This document shows positions 9,001 to 16,693 of a stretch of 64,000 nt of DNA, piece after piece. Under the pieces are notes generated by a model that was not told where the DNA came from, ran no database searches, and saw only the letters and a list, made by a program, of their open reading frames with translations. Position 1 is the first letter of the stretch. Each line of letters opens with the position of its first letter. The stretch is from an uncultured Bacteroidota bacterium. Its GTDB lineage: Bacteria; Bacteroidota; Bacteroidia; Flavobacteriales; Flavobacteriaceae. Made by a program: the position numbers and the translations under genes. The stretch spans positions 1-64,000 of the forward strand of contig CABXGL010000003.1 in the NCBI GenBank assembly GCA_902511755.1, written 5' to 3'.

Positions 9001-9024
9001 ATTAACAATTAATTATACAGATTT

Positions 9025-9807
9025 TTAGCTTGATTTAAATGGAAGCGATGGACTCTTGATCCAATTAAATAAAGTGTTTAAAATTCCCCAAAAGAAGTGA
9101 TAAAGAGCAAGTGCTACATATAGCTTAGCTAATATAACTGCAACTTCAACATATCCCCATCCAACAGAAACTAGTCCTCCTAGACTTTGTGGAGAAACAT
9201 CTTCAACTACGCTCCATGCGTTCCAGTCGTTTAATACGTTTCCAACAAACTCAAGCCCAATCATTCCCATAAATGCAGCAGTTGCATTAATTGGTAATGC
9301 ATAGGCATATGCAAATCCATCAATTAGGTCAGGTGAAACTGCGGCTCCCATATCAGCTCCTAAAGCCCAGCCAAATGTTGCGTTGATTGCTCCAAAAAGA
9401 GCTACAAGCGCTGTAACATGACCTAAAACTGTAATGTTTGCTACAACAACATCTTTAAAAACAAAATCTACAATTCCACTTTTAGATGCCCCTAAGCTGT
9501 CTCCAGCTGATCTAATTACTTGTGTAATAGGGAAAGCAGCATAAATCATAACAAGCATGCCAACAACTGCTCCAGCTTTACCTATGCCTTCAGCGGCTCC
9601 CATGCCCTCTATTCCGCCAGTTATAACAGCAACTAATGCGCCTACAAGGACAACAAATGCGCCATATCTGTAAAATGTTCCTGTCCAACCAGCGATAGAC
9701 CCTTCTGAATTATCCATCATTGCATTAAAGTTATTGGAAGGAAGTTTCTCGTTTACCATTTTAGGTAAATCAAGAAGTTGATCAATAAGATTCGTAATTT
9801 TATCCAT
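9025..9807 (-). CDS. Unrecognised Gly/Ala-rich polytopic membrane protein
   Basis: I do not recognise this 260-residue protein. After an amphipathic N-terminus (MDKITNLIDQLLDLPKMVNE) and the segment GSIAGWTGTFYRYG come about six hydrophobic segments: AFVVLVGALVAVITGG, AGAVVGMLVMIYAAFPI, NITVLGHVTALVALFGAINA, an Ala-rich YALPINATAAFMGMIGLEFVG, VSVGWGYVEVAVILAKLYVA and ALYHFFWGILNTLF. Glycine and alanine are unusually frequent. The gene is monocistronic, closed by a strong shared terminator, and transcribed away from the tRNA-Met gene. No transporter or enzyme motif is visible. It could be a channel or scaffold, but that is a guess. Confidence 0.75.
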   Translation of the reverse strand: MDKITNLIDQLLDLPKMVNEKLPSNNFNAMMDNSEGSIAGWTGTFYRYGAFVVLVGALVAVITGGIEGMGAAEGIGKAGAVVGMLVMIYAAFPITQVIRSAGDSLGASKSGIVDFVFKDVVVANITVLGHVTALVALFGAINATFGWALGADMGAAVSPDLIDGFAYAYALPINATAAFMGMIGLEFVGNVLNDWNAWSVVEDVSPQSLGGLVSVGWGYVEVAVILAKLYVALALYHFFWGILNTLFNWIKSPSLPFKSS

Positions 9808-9979
9808 AATATTTTTATTGGTTAAGTGCGTAATTTACAAAATTTTTATTTGTTTTTTAACAAAAATGCAATAAAAGTTATTAAGATAGTGTGTTCTCAT
9901 AACTAACGGAACATGTTGTTAAAAACTTAATAATATTTAATTAATGTCAATTAATCATTAAAAAAGATTTATTAATTGT

Positions 9980-9987
9980 TAATTTTG
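9980..9987 (+). promoter_or_regulatory. -7 promoter element of the tRNA gene
   Basis: TAATTTTG fits TAnnTTTG and ends 24 bases before the tRNA 5' end. No clear -33 TTTG is present. Confidence 0.45.
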
Positions 9988-10011
9988 CTCTCACGTTTTT
10001 AAAACAAACGC

Positions 10012-10085
10012 GGTCCTATAGCTCAGTTGGTTAGAGTAGATGACTCATAATCATTTGGTCCCTGGTTCGAGCCCAGGTGGGACCA
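10012..10085 (+). tRNA. tRNA with CAT anticodon (Met, or Ile2)
   Basis: A full cloverleaf can be drawn. The acceptor stem is GGTCCTA with TGGGACC (one T-G wobble), the discriminator is A10085, and the D stem is GCTC/GAGT. The anticodon stem GATGA/TCATT encloses loop CTCATAA with anticodon CAT. The T arm is CCTGG-TTCGAGC-CCAGG (10061-10077). CCA is partly encoded by chance after the acceptor. Elongator Met and lysidine-modified Ile2 tRNAs share this anticodon and I cannot separate them firmly. Its 3' end is the attachment site of the mobile element. Confidence 0.93.
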
Positions 10086-10126
10086 CCCAAAACACCCTTT
10101 ACAATTTAGTAGAGGGTGTTTTATTT
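10074..10126. repeat. attL: left attachment repeat overlapping the tRNA 3' end
   Basis: The first 31 bases (10074-10104) are identical to 17632-17662. The following 22 bases differ at 3 positions, all inside a terminator loop. The core GGTGG-GA-CCACC (10076-10087) is an inverted repeat, as expected for integrase core-binding sites. Confidence 0.9.
10089..10122 (+). terminator. Terminator of the tRNA, inside attL
   Basis: The stem AAAACACCCT (10089-10098) pairs with AGGGTGTTTT (10113-10122) across a 14-base loop and is followed by ATTT. The same hairpin is present in attR. Confidence 0.8.
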
Positions 10127-10263
10127 CCGAACCATATCAATTAATAAACTCAATAATATAAGGGTATTATACTGCCATCCTTCAAGTACTGGTGGGCCCA
10201 CAGAATATGTTTAAATTTTAATTTTAAACACCTTTTTTTAGAGTCCGAACCATATTCCGAACC
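10125..10263 (+). other. Left array of TCCGAACC motifs (putative integrase arm sites)
   Basis: TCCGAACC occurs at 10126-10133, 10244-10251 and 10256-10263, all in the same orientation. They lie between attL and the integrase start. The inverse motif GGTTCGGA is found twice near attR. A palindrome GTGGGCCCAC lies between them at 10192-10201. Confidence 0.6.
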
Positions 10264-10272
10264 AAAAATGTG

Positions 10273-10280
10273 TATATTTG
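10273..10280 (+). promoter_or_regulatory. -7 element immediately upstream of integrase ATG
   Basis: TATATTTG is a full TAnnTTTG match ending 3 bases before the ATG at 10284. If it is used, the integrase mRNA would be leaderless or nearly so. Confidence 0.45.
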
Positions 10281-10283
10281 AGT

Positions 10284-11933
10284 ATGAGTTCGATACATTA
10301 CATATTAGATAAGGTTCGAAGTAACAATTCCGTTGAAGAAAAGAAGAATCCTCCTGTTTATGATGAGAAGAAGGAATTTGTTATTCAAATGAGATATTAT
10401 TTTAAAGGAAAGAAACTCAATTTAAGTACTGGAGTAAAATGTAAGATTAAAGATTATAATGGTGATTATCATTTAAATCCTAAAAGAGAACCAATTCTTA
10501 AATCTGATAATAGGTGGAGGGAGAAGAATAAAGAGATAAGAAACAAAACATATGAAATTCAATCTATTGTTTCAATGTTGGATAAAAAAGGTATTGATCC
10601 AACTGGAGGAAATATTAAATCCCAATTAAGAGAAATTGAAATTGAAAGGAATGAAAAATCATATACAGATATTCACCTATATGTTCTTTTTGAGGAGTTT
10701 ACCAAATACATAAATGGAACATCGTGGGGGAACTCAGAATCATATACTAGTACGATGAATGTTTCAATCCGAAGAATCAAAGAATACATAACCGAATACG
10801 AGATTGTTAACAAGTTTCGGTTGTTAGTTAGGGATATTGATGATGAGTGGATGGATAAATTTATCATAAGTTGTTCGAAAAATGAAAACATTCAACCAAT
10901 AACAATTAGGAAGAGATGTAAGACATTGGTGAGGTTTGGTAATTGGTGTAGAGACAGAAAAGGAATCAATCATACAATTAGAATTCCTAAGAAATTAAAA
11001 TCTACAGTCCCAAGAAAACCCATCTTCCTAACTAATAATGAAATCATTCAATTATGGAATTTTAAAGAATTTGATATTAATGATGATAATCACCCCAAAC
11101 ACCTAAGATATAATGTAAATGAAATTGAATATATCACCGATTATTCTGTAAAGAGTGGTAGGAAACCAAACAAGTTTACTAATTGGGAGGTTTATAAAGA
11201 TATGATGGTGTTCTTATGTAATACTGGGATGAGGTATGGTGATATGATTAAAATGAAATGGGAGAATTTCGAGTATAAAAAAGATAAGGATGGTAAGGAT
11301 ATTAGAACTAAAGGGTTCTTAATCTTCAATATGGAAAAAACAAATAGAGAGGTGATATTGGATGTGAATCGAGTGGTTATGGATATTATGATTAAATACA
11401 TCAAAAATAAATCCTCCGATGATTTTATTTTCCCTAGAAACAAATTAGGAGGACCTATTTCAAATCAAACTTTTAATTATCATATAAAAAGGATTTGTGA
11501 GAGGGTTGGTTTTATGAAGAGAAGAGTTAGAAAACCGATGTATAGTTTAGGAGATAAAATAATAAAGGGTTCTGATAAACCAATTCCGATATATAACTTA
11601 GTATCCAGTCACTTGGGTAGGAAGTCCTATATAAAAAGAATGGTTCAATTGAAAGTTCCTTATGAAAGAATTAAAAATCAAACTGGACATCAATCAACGA
11701 AAGTCTTTGAATCATATTTTACTTATGATAAGGATATGATTGAAGGAGTAAACGATAAGATATTTTCTAATGACCTTACAATTCCCAAATCAAAAAACAC
11801 ACCTCCTCCAAAAGAGAAAATAGATGTTGGACTTAAAGACCTAGAATTTATTGATAAGATGAGTAAAATGGTTGGTAAGAGTTTAACACAAGAAGAGTTT
11901 GATAAAATAAAAAAAGATAAATTAGGATTGTAA
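10284..11933 (+). CDS. Tyrosine recombinase (integrase) of the mobile element
   Basis: The protein has 549 residues from the ATG at 10284; an in-frame TTG at 10278 overlaps the -7 box and is less likely. The N-terminal part (about 25-130) looks like an arm-binding domain, and residues 135-235 like a SAM-like core-binding domain. The catalytic domain has CNTGMRYGDMIKMKW (Arg317), SSHLGRKSYIKR (His443, Arg446), QTGHQSTKVFESY (His469) and the nucleophile Tyr478. At about 550 residues it is longer than the usual 400-420, with an extended insert between core-binding and catalytic domains and a roughly 70-residue tail. It is adjacent to attL and should carry out site-specific integration at the tRNA. 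Confidence 0.93.
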   Translation: MSSIHYILDKVRSNNSVEEKKNPPVYDEKKEFVIQMRYYFKGKKLNLSTGVKCKIKDYNGDYHLNPKREPILKSDNRWREKNKEIRNKTYEIQSIVSMLDKKGIDPTGGNIKSQLREIEIERNEKSYTDIHLYVLFEEFTKYINGTSWGNSESYTSTMNVSIRRIKEYITEYEIVNKFRLLVRDIDDEWMDKFIISCSKNENIQPITIRKRCKTLVRFGNWCRDRKGINHTIRIPKKLKSTVPRKPIFLTNNEIIQLWNFKEFDINDDNHPKHLRYNVNEIEYITDYSVKSGRKPNKFTNWEVYKDMMVFLCNTGMRYGDMIKMKWENFEYKKDKDGKDIRTKGFLIFNMEKTNREVILDVNRVVMDIMIKYIKNKSSDDFIFPRNKLGGPISNQTFNYHIKRICERVGFMKRRVRKPMYSLGDKIIKGSDKPIPIYNLVSSHLGRKSYIKRMVQLKVPYERIKNQTGHQSTKVFESYFTYDKDMIEGVNDKIFSNDLTIPKSKNTPPPKEKIDVGLKDLEFIDKMSKMVGKSLTQEEFDKIKKDKLGL

Positions 11934-12545
11934 GAAATCCATCCCCTTCAACTTCTTATTTTCATATAATTTACACCATTCATCATATCCGTTAAATGAT
12001 TTATTTAAACGAACTAATTTCTTAATGATGTTAGGTTTAATCAGATTGTATAAAACCCCTTGTAACTCCTTTATATCACTCCTGTAGTGTGTTTTGTATT
12101 GTTTCCGAGATGATTTACCCTCTCTGTATTGATCACCCCAATATTCTGTAGTATTTAGAACCTCATTTAGATGATTTCTTACATTTTTATCTGTTCCAAT
12201 GTAGATACAAAACAAAGAACTCTTCAACCTCATCGTTATACTCCAACTATTATTATCATACCACCCATCCGTTTGACCAGAATAGGATATTGATATTGTT
12301 GGAACAAGATTATCGTGTAAATCAATCAACTCACTATATTTCTCCGTTTGTTGAATCTTCCATTCTTTCAATTCCTCTTTCTTTTTCTTATATGATTCAA
12401 ATAATGTTTTGAGGTGGTTCTCTCTCCGTTTGATTTTAGAGTATAATGATTGGTATTCTAATTTATCTTCTCTAAGTTTTTTAGGTAGAATATCATAATT
12501 CTCCTTCTCCAAATACACCAATTCTTTTACCCTTCTTTTTCCCAT
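11922..12545 (-). CDS. Element protein of unknown function with coiled coil
   Basis: I do not recognise this 207-residue protein. The start is set at the ATG at 12545 (MGKRRVKELVYLEKENYD); an upstream ATG at 12584 would add a hydrophobic leader and is less likely. Residues about 15-75 are highly charged and helical (EYQSLYSKIKRRENHLK, SYKKKKEELKEWKIQQTEKY), likely a coiled coil. Then a beta-rich part follows (TISISYSGQTDGWYDNNSW, SLFCIYIGTDKNVRNHLNE). It is encoded opposite to the integrase and its 3' end overlaps the integrase stop by 12 bp. A role in element control or host interaction is possible but not shown. Confidence 0.72.
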   Translation of the reverse strand: MGKRRVKELVYLEKENYDILPKKLREDKLEYQSLYSKIKRRENHLKTLFESYKKKKEELKEWKIQQTEKYSELIDLHDNLVPTISISYSGQTDGWYDNNSWSITMRLKSSLFCIYIGTDKNVRNHLNEVLNTTEYWGDQYREGKSSRKQYKTHYRSDIKELQGVLYNLIKPNIIKKLVRLNKSFNGYDEWCKLYENKKLKGMDFLQS

Positions 12546-12673
12546 AATACAAATATACAAAATTAAATAAGCTTCACCATACAATACTGCCTTTTATGGC
12601 TTATGGTATGTGAACTGGTATATTGTACTTGTAAGATTGAGAAATAAATAATAAACAATTAAAAATTAAAATT

Positions 12674-13651
12674 ATGAGTTACAATAGAGGTAAAAAAAAG
12701 TTCAAAAAAAATAAACAAAACGGAAACAATCTTTCCCCTTATGAAAGAATATTAAAAATGTTTGGAAACCCCAATATGGATATTCTTCATTTCAAAGGGA
12801 AAGGTACTTGTTCAACTGATGAAAGTTTTGAATTACACAAAAGTGGTGAGAGAGAATTTGGGAAAATCATCAACTCATTTAAGAAACCTTATGTGTTAGA
12901 TAAACTAATAAAAATAAAATCTCTAGACCTAAAATATTATGATTCTATCTTAAAGGTTTTTGTGGTTGGACCATATGTTACTTATGGTAATAAATTTAAA
13001 AGTTGGTTTAATGAATTTTATGAATTTGTTTCTAAACTACCAATCAATGACGGGGATGGAAATGAAGAAACTTTTATTCCTCTGTATAGGGTAATGTATA
13101 AATCTGAATTTCATAAAATGTTAAAAGAGGGTGTACAAAATCCTTCTTGGTCAATTGATATTAAAAACAATCCAAGATTCATCAAATCGAATCTTCTTTC
13201 AAATCCTTCTGAAGAGGTAGTTTGTGTTTATTCTTTATTTAAAACAGAACAAATACTTCACTTAAGTGTTGGAAAAGATGAGGGAGAACAATGGGTAAGA
13301 AAAGGAAGTATCCCACATAAAACTTGGGTTCTTGGTGAGTACAACTATTCACAATTTAAAACTGGTTTTGTGGATACTGATTTTGAAAATCTGAGAAAAA
13401 TTCAGATAGGAACTAATGGATATGGTACTGATGAGATTGGTGATAATTGGGGAAATGTAAGTGGTTCTCACGATGATATTAACTATAAGTTTTTAACGAT
13501 GGATATACCTAAATTATCAAGGAAAGTTTCTAAAGATAAAGATATTGAGGGGTCACCATTACAAGATTTTATGATGGATACTTTAGATAAATTTTGTGAA
13601 TCGGATTTTCAAAAACACGTTAAAAAGACATTAAAACCAGTATTAGTTTAA
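12674..13651 (+). CDS. Element protein of unknown function, weakly ART-like
   Basis: The function of this 325-residue protein is not recognised. The N-terminus is very basic (RGKKKFKKNKQNGNN). In the middle, PLYRVMYKSEFHKMLKEG followed by NPSWSIDI and later GEYNYSQF weakly recalls the Arg ... Ser-x-Ser ... Glu layout of ADP-ribosyltransferase folds; this is inference from a short pattern only. The C-terminus is charged and helical. The next gene starts 4 bp after its stop, so the two form an operon, followed by a clear terminator at 14156. It is the largest cargo gene of the element. Confidence 0.75.
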   Translation: MSYNRGKKKFKKNKQNGNNLSPYERILKMFGNPNMDILHFKGKGTCSTDESFELHKSGEREFGKIINSFKKPYVLDKLIKIKSLDLKYYDSILKVFVVGPYVTYGNKFKSWFNEFYEFVSKLPINDGDGNEETFIPLYRVMYKSEFHKMLKEGVQNPSWSIDIKNNPRFIKSNLLSNPSEEVVCVYSLFKTEQILHLSVGKDEGEQWVRKGSIPHKTWVLGEYNYSQFKTGFVDTDFENLRKIQIGTNGYGTDEIGDNWGNVSGSHDDINYKFLTMDIPKLSRKVSKDKDIEGSPLQDFMMDTLDKFCESDFQKHVKKTLKPVLV

Positions 13652-13655
13652 AACT

Positions 13656-14078
13656 ATGAAAAAGTATAACGGAACACCATCTAAGAAGAAGTTTAGAGGA
13701 TATAACTTCTACATCCAAGGTAATGAGAAACTCTCTCAGAGGAACAGGAAAACACTACTAAGAACCTCCAAAATACATTTATCTGAGGTTGTAGATAAAC
13801 TGATGATTGATGAGAGAAGAAAACTTAAAAATCTAGTGGATGAGTTGGATTCTAACTTATCGGATTGGGAACTTTTAGATCAATGGAATTTGATGTATGA
13901 TAATTTTGGGTATTTGATGTCTGAGTTCAAAATGAAATGGGAAGATAATAAGGTAAGAGTAGTTAGTAAAGAAACCTTCAAACCTTCACTCGAGTTTGAA
14001 GATATTTTACAAAGACTTTCTAAACTAGAAGGTCAAGTAATGAAAATGAGAGTGAAAAACAATTTAGTAAACTTTTAA
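13656..14078 (+). CDS. Small basic element protein, partner of the 325-residue gene
   Basis: I do not recognise this 140-residue protein. It starts with a lysine-rich segment (MKKYNGTPSKKKFRGYNFY), and the rest is predicted mostly helical (SKIHLSEVVDKLMIDERRKL, LVDELDSNLSDWELLDQW). It ends in a heptad-like stretch (FEDILQRLSKLEGQVMKMRV), probably a coiled coil for oligomerisation. Only 4 bp separate it from the gene before it, so translation is likely coupled and the products may act together. Confidence 0.7.
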   Translation: MKKYNGTPSKKKFRGYNFYIQGNEKLSQRNRKTLLRTSKIHLSEVVDKLMIDERRKLKNLVDELDSNLSDWELLDQWNLMYDNFGYLMSEFKMKWEDNKVRVVSKETFKPSLEFEDILQRLSKLEGQVMKMRVKNNLVNF

Positions 14079-14155
14079 TTATTGTGTATGGAAAGAATGG
14101 GTTGGATTCATCCCCTTAATTGAATTAATTATTGTTTTAATATTTACGTTGAATT

Positions 14156-14193
14156 ACCCTCACCTTTTTTAAATTTTTGGTGGGGGTTTTTCT
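14156..14193 (+). terminator. Terminator of the 12674-14078 operon
   Basis: ACCCTCACC (14156-14164) pairs with GGTGGGGGT (14179-14187), with one T-G wobble, followed by a T run. The rest of 14079-14307 shows no gene that I can support. Confidence 0.75.
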
Positions 14194-14307
14194 TATAGAG
14201 AATAAAGAGGGGATTTTACGTAACATCCAATATTGTGAGTTTAGTGTAATAATCAAAATCGGAAAGTGTGTAGAATTTCCCCTCGAATACTCTCATCTGT
14301 TCGACTA

Positions 14308-14586
14308 TTAAACAGATTCTTGAAATTCTTTTAGTTCAATCTCATCTCGGATTTCCCTTAACTTAATATCCCTCATTTCTATGGACTTCTTTTTGAGAAA
14401 ATAGGAAAGTACTGAGATGGTATCTATAAGTCTCCTCCCTTTCCATTTTACCGATTCGAACTTCCCTTCTTTGAGATATGTGAAGATTGTTCTCTTCGAG
14501 ATCTGTAAGTCCTCACTCAAATCCTTAACCCCAACCCAACGATATGAACTTAAACACTCGATATATTCGTTGAAATCGTTTTTCAT
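14308..14586 (-). CDS. Small helix-turn-helix DNA-binding protein
   Basis: The protein has 92 residues. Residues about 14-62 (YRWVGVKDLSEDLQISKRTI, FTYLKEGKFESVKWKGRRLI) have the layout of a MerR/excisionase-type helix-turn-helix: helix, turn, recognition helix, and a basic beta wing reading KWKGRRLI. The tail is charged and helical. Its ATG overlaps the stop of the upstream gene (ATGA, 14583-14586), so it is translationally coupled to it. It is a candidate regulator or recombination directionality factor of the element. Confidence 0.75.
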   Translation of the reverse strand: MKNDFNEYIECLSSYRWVGVKDLSEDLQISKRTIFTYLKEGKFESVKWKGRRLIDTISVLSYFLKKKSIEMRDIKLREIRDEIELKEFQESV

Positions 14587-15113
14587 ATGATGTTCTCCTT
14601 TAGTTCTTTAATTCCATCGACAACATATCGTTGTTGTATTGGAGTCAATGTGATATTATTATTCCAATTAATACTGAAATTCTCATTAATATCTCCTATT
14701 TTGATTCCAGAGTATCCTTCATAAACCTTAATTCCATCTTCTTTAACAAATCCTATCATCATCTCTCCTATAGGTTTGAATGGGATTATTGAATTATACC
14801 TCATCTCGACTCGTTTTAGATGTTCATTTATTTTTAAATTATATGATGGGAATTGTTTCTCAATCCTTTCAATGTTATTCACCAATTCGACTATTTGAGA
14901 TGTATTCCAATCCGTATTAGTCCTCAGAGATGATATCAGTTCTTTTCGAGAGGTAGGTAAATAACCACGTTCTTGACTATGTAAAATGGAAATTTCTTTC
15001 CAAAATTTACTCCACAACTTGATTCCTCCCTCTTCCATAATTAATTTTAGAGAGTCCAATTCATACATTGGGGTTCTCATTTCTTTTGGTAAATCTTCTG
15101 TAATATTTTTCAT
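14583..15113 (-). CDS. Element protein of unknown function upstream of HTH gene
   Basis: I do not recognise this 176-residue protein. The N-terminal half is helical (LIMEEGGIKLWSKFWKEIS, TSRKELISSLRTNTDWNTSQ) and could contain a winged-helix-like segment. The C-terminal half is beta-rich (EMMIGFVKEDGIKVYEGYSG). The product is encoded with the small HTH protein through a 4-bp overlap. The pair is divergent from the secreted-protein gene at 15289, with a 175-bp intergenic region that can hold control signals for both. Confidence 0.7.
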   Translation of the reverse strand: MKNITEDLPKEMRTPMYELDSLKLIMEEGGIKLWSKFWKEISILHSQERGYLPTSRKELISSLRTNTDWNTSQIVELVNNIERIEKQFPSYNLKINEHLKRVEMRYNSIIPFKPIGEMMIGFVKEDGIKVYEGYSGIKIGDINENFSINWNNNITLTPIQQRYVVDGIKELKENII

Positions 15114-15223
15114 AATGTTCTTCCTTTTGTTTCGTTTTGTTTCACTTTCCTTTACTATAAGTATAATCTCGACAGAAAAGTGAAAAAGAGTCTATCATCT
15201 AAGAGGAAAAAACACTAGTTCCG

Positions 15224-15262
15224 AGTAACCTCCTTGTTTTATAGGGGTTCCCAGAGGTTTTT
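15224..15262 (+). promoter_or_regulatory. Leader hairpin before secreted cargo gene
   Basis: AACCTC (15227-15232) can pair with GAGGTT (15254-15259), followed by a run of T. It could be a small terminator or attenuator placed 30 bases before the start of the gene at 15289. Confidence 0.3.
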
Positions 15263-15288
15263 TATTTCGAAAATATTAACTTAGTCCT

Positions 15289-15783
15289 ATGAAAAGGATG
15301 TTAATCTTACTATTGTTTATTCCAATTGTGTCTTATTCTCAAATAACCTATAAAGATGTTATGAGTATTAAGTCTGTTGATACTTTTAAAAAGGTTGTAA
15401 TAGAGAATGGATATGAATTTAATGATACTGATGAAGAAGGTTGGATATCCTATGGGTTTAATATCGTAAGAGATTCAATTGAAGGAAATAAATCATCTAA
15501 ATGGAGTTCCTACAACACTAAAGATGATAGATTTAGTTTTTCATTCAGTAGAACATCACTTTTAGGAAACTTCTTTGGAACTGAGGATGATACTTCTGAA
15601 AACCCTTATGATTTAATTGTTAAGGATATTAAAGAAAAATGTAAGTACTATAAAATCATCAACTATAATGGAACTGATTATGTAACATATAGTTGTTCTG
15701 AATCATCTTATAAGGGTAAGATTGGATTTATGATTGAAGAAGGTAAAGGTTTCATCAGACATTTCCCACCACCAACCGAATAA
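15289..15783 (+). CDS. Small secreted cargo protein of the element
   Basis: The protein has 164 residues. Residues 1-18 form a signal peptide (MKRMLILLLFIPIVSYSQ), so the mature protein is periplasmic or surface exposed. The mature part (ITYKDVMSIKSVDTFKKVVI, ENGYEFNDTDEEGWISYGFN) is mixed alpha/beta and contains two cysteines (EKCKYYK and YSCSESS). I do not recognise a family. A secreted protein is unusual cargo in such a small element; it could alter the host envelope, for example by phage exclusion, but that is speculation. Confidence 0.75.
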   Translation: MKRMLILLLFIPIVSYSQITYKDVMSIKSVDTFKKVVIENGYEFNDTDEEGWISYGFNIVRDSIEGNKSSKWSSYNTKDDRFSFSFSRTSLLGNFFGTEDDTSENPYDLIVKDIKEKCKYYKIINYNGTDYVTYSCSESSYKGKIGFMIEEGKGFIRHFPPPTE

Positions 15784-15820
15784 ACACTATTCCTAAAAAA
15801 CCTAATTAAGAGTACACCCA

Positions 15821-15911
15821 TCTGAGGTACAAATATATCGTGGTATTTGTTTGTTCGTCTCAGACAATATGCCTAACTTAGGGTTATAATAAGGGTAACC
15901 TTATTTAGGCA
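15821..15911. other. Nested inverted repeats upstream of serine recombinase (res-like site)
   Basis: TCTGAG (15821-15826) pairs with CTCAGA (15859-15864) and encloses ACAAATA/TATTTGT (15829-15835, 15844-15850). A second unit has TGCCTAA (15870-15876) and TTAGGCA (15905-15911). Both lie within 110 bases upstream of the recombinase gene, where resolvase sites usually sit. Confidence 0.5.
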
Positions 15912-15930
15912 CATTGAAAACTAAGTAATT

Positions 15931-16557
15931 ATGAAAATATTCTATTCAAGGGTAAGTACTGAGGGTCAATCCCACCTCAGACAATTAAAAGATACCGAAA
16001 AGGGGTTTGACTACATCTTATGTGATACCATATCGGGAATTTCAGATTTTTGGACTCGTCCAAACGGGAAACAGATAAGAAAACTAATAGATGAAAAAAA
16101 ATTAAAAGAATTACACATCCATAATATTGATAGACTTGGACGTTCAACCCTATTAGTATTATCTGTTTGGAAAGAATTAACTGATTTGGGTGTTAGAGTT
16201 ATATGTAGAAACCCAAATATTCAGAATATGGATGAGAATGGTAAAACTGACCCATTCTCCAACCTACTCTTAGAAATTTTAGTCAGTATGTCATCTTTTG
16301 AGAAGTCTATGATTGATATTCGGAGAACCGAAGGTATTGAGAGAACGAAAGAATTAGAACCTTGGAAATATAGTGGTAGAAAGATAGGTTCAGTAGTTCC
16401 TCCTCTAAAGTTCCTTAAAATGGATAAATCACAAAAGATTATGAAGGATTTAGATAATGGATATACAATAAGAGAAATTAAGGAAATGAGAAAGTGTGGA
16501 TCTGGTTTAGTTCTGAAGGTTAAGAAATTGAGAAGAGAAGTTGATATGGTTGTATAA
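15931..16557 (+). CDS. Serine recombinase (resolvase/invertase family)
   Basis: The protein has 208 residues. The N-terminus MKIFYSRVSTEGQ carries the YxRVS motif with nucleophile Ser9. HIHNIDRLGRSTL provides the Asp/Arg motif of the active site. LLLEILVSMSSFEKSMIDIR is the long E helix used for dimer formation, and residues about 165-208 hold a short HTH-type DNA-binding end (YTIREIKEMRKCGSGLVLKV). Size and order fit a classical resolvase or invertase. It sits in a tyrosine-integrase element, so it is more likely a resolvase or invertase of the element than its integration enzyme. Two inverted repeats lie directly upstream. Confidence 0.9.
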   Translation: MKIFYSRVSTEGQSHLRQLKDTEKGFDYILCDTISGISDFWTRPNGKQIRKLIDEKKLKELHIHNIDRLGRSTLLVLSVWKELTDLGVRVICRNPNIQNMDENGKTDPFSNLLLEILVSMSSFEKSMIDIRRTEGIERTKELEPWKYSGRKIGSVVPPLKFLKMDKSQKIMKDLDNGYTIREIKEMRKCGSGLVLKVKKLRREVDMVV

Positions 16558-16609
16558 TTAACCTATAAAAATTCTATAAATTCTTTGGAAGTCCAAGATA
16601 AAAAGATAA

Positions 16610-16648
16610 ACCACCTGAGACTATTGTGATACGATAGTGATAGGTGGT
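16610..16648. other. Hairpin between resolvase and HTH gene
   Basis: ACCACCT (16610-16616) pairs with AGGTGGT (16642-16648), and inside this ACTAT (16620-16624) pairs with ATAGT (16634-16638). There is no T run, so it is not a typical terminator. It could be a recombination or protein-binding site, or an RNA structure. Confidence 0.4.
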
Positions 16649-16693
16649 AAATCAAGGATAGTAAGTCTGAAAGGGTAGTTAGTTCAGTAAGGT

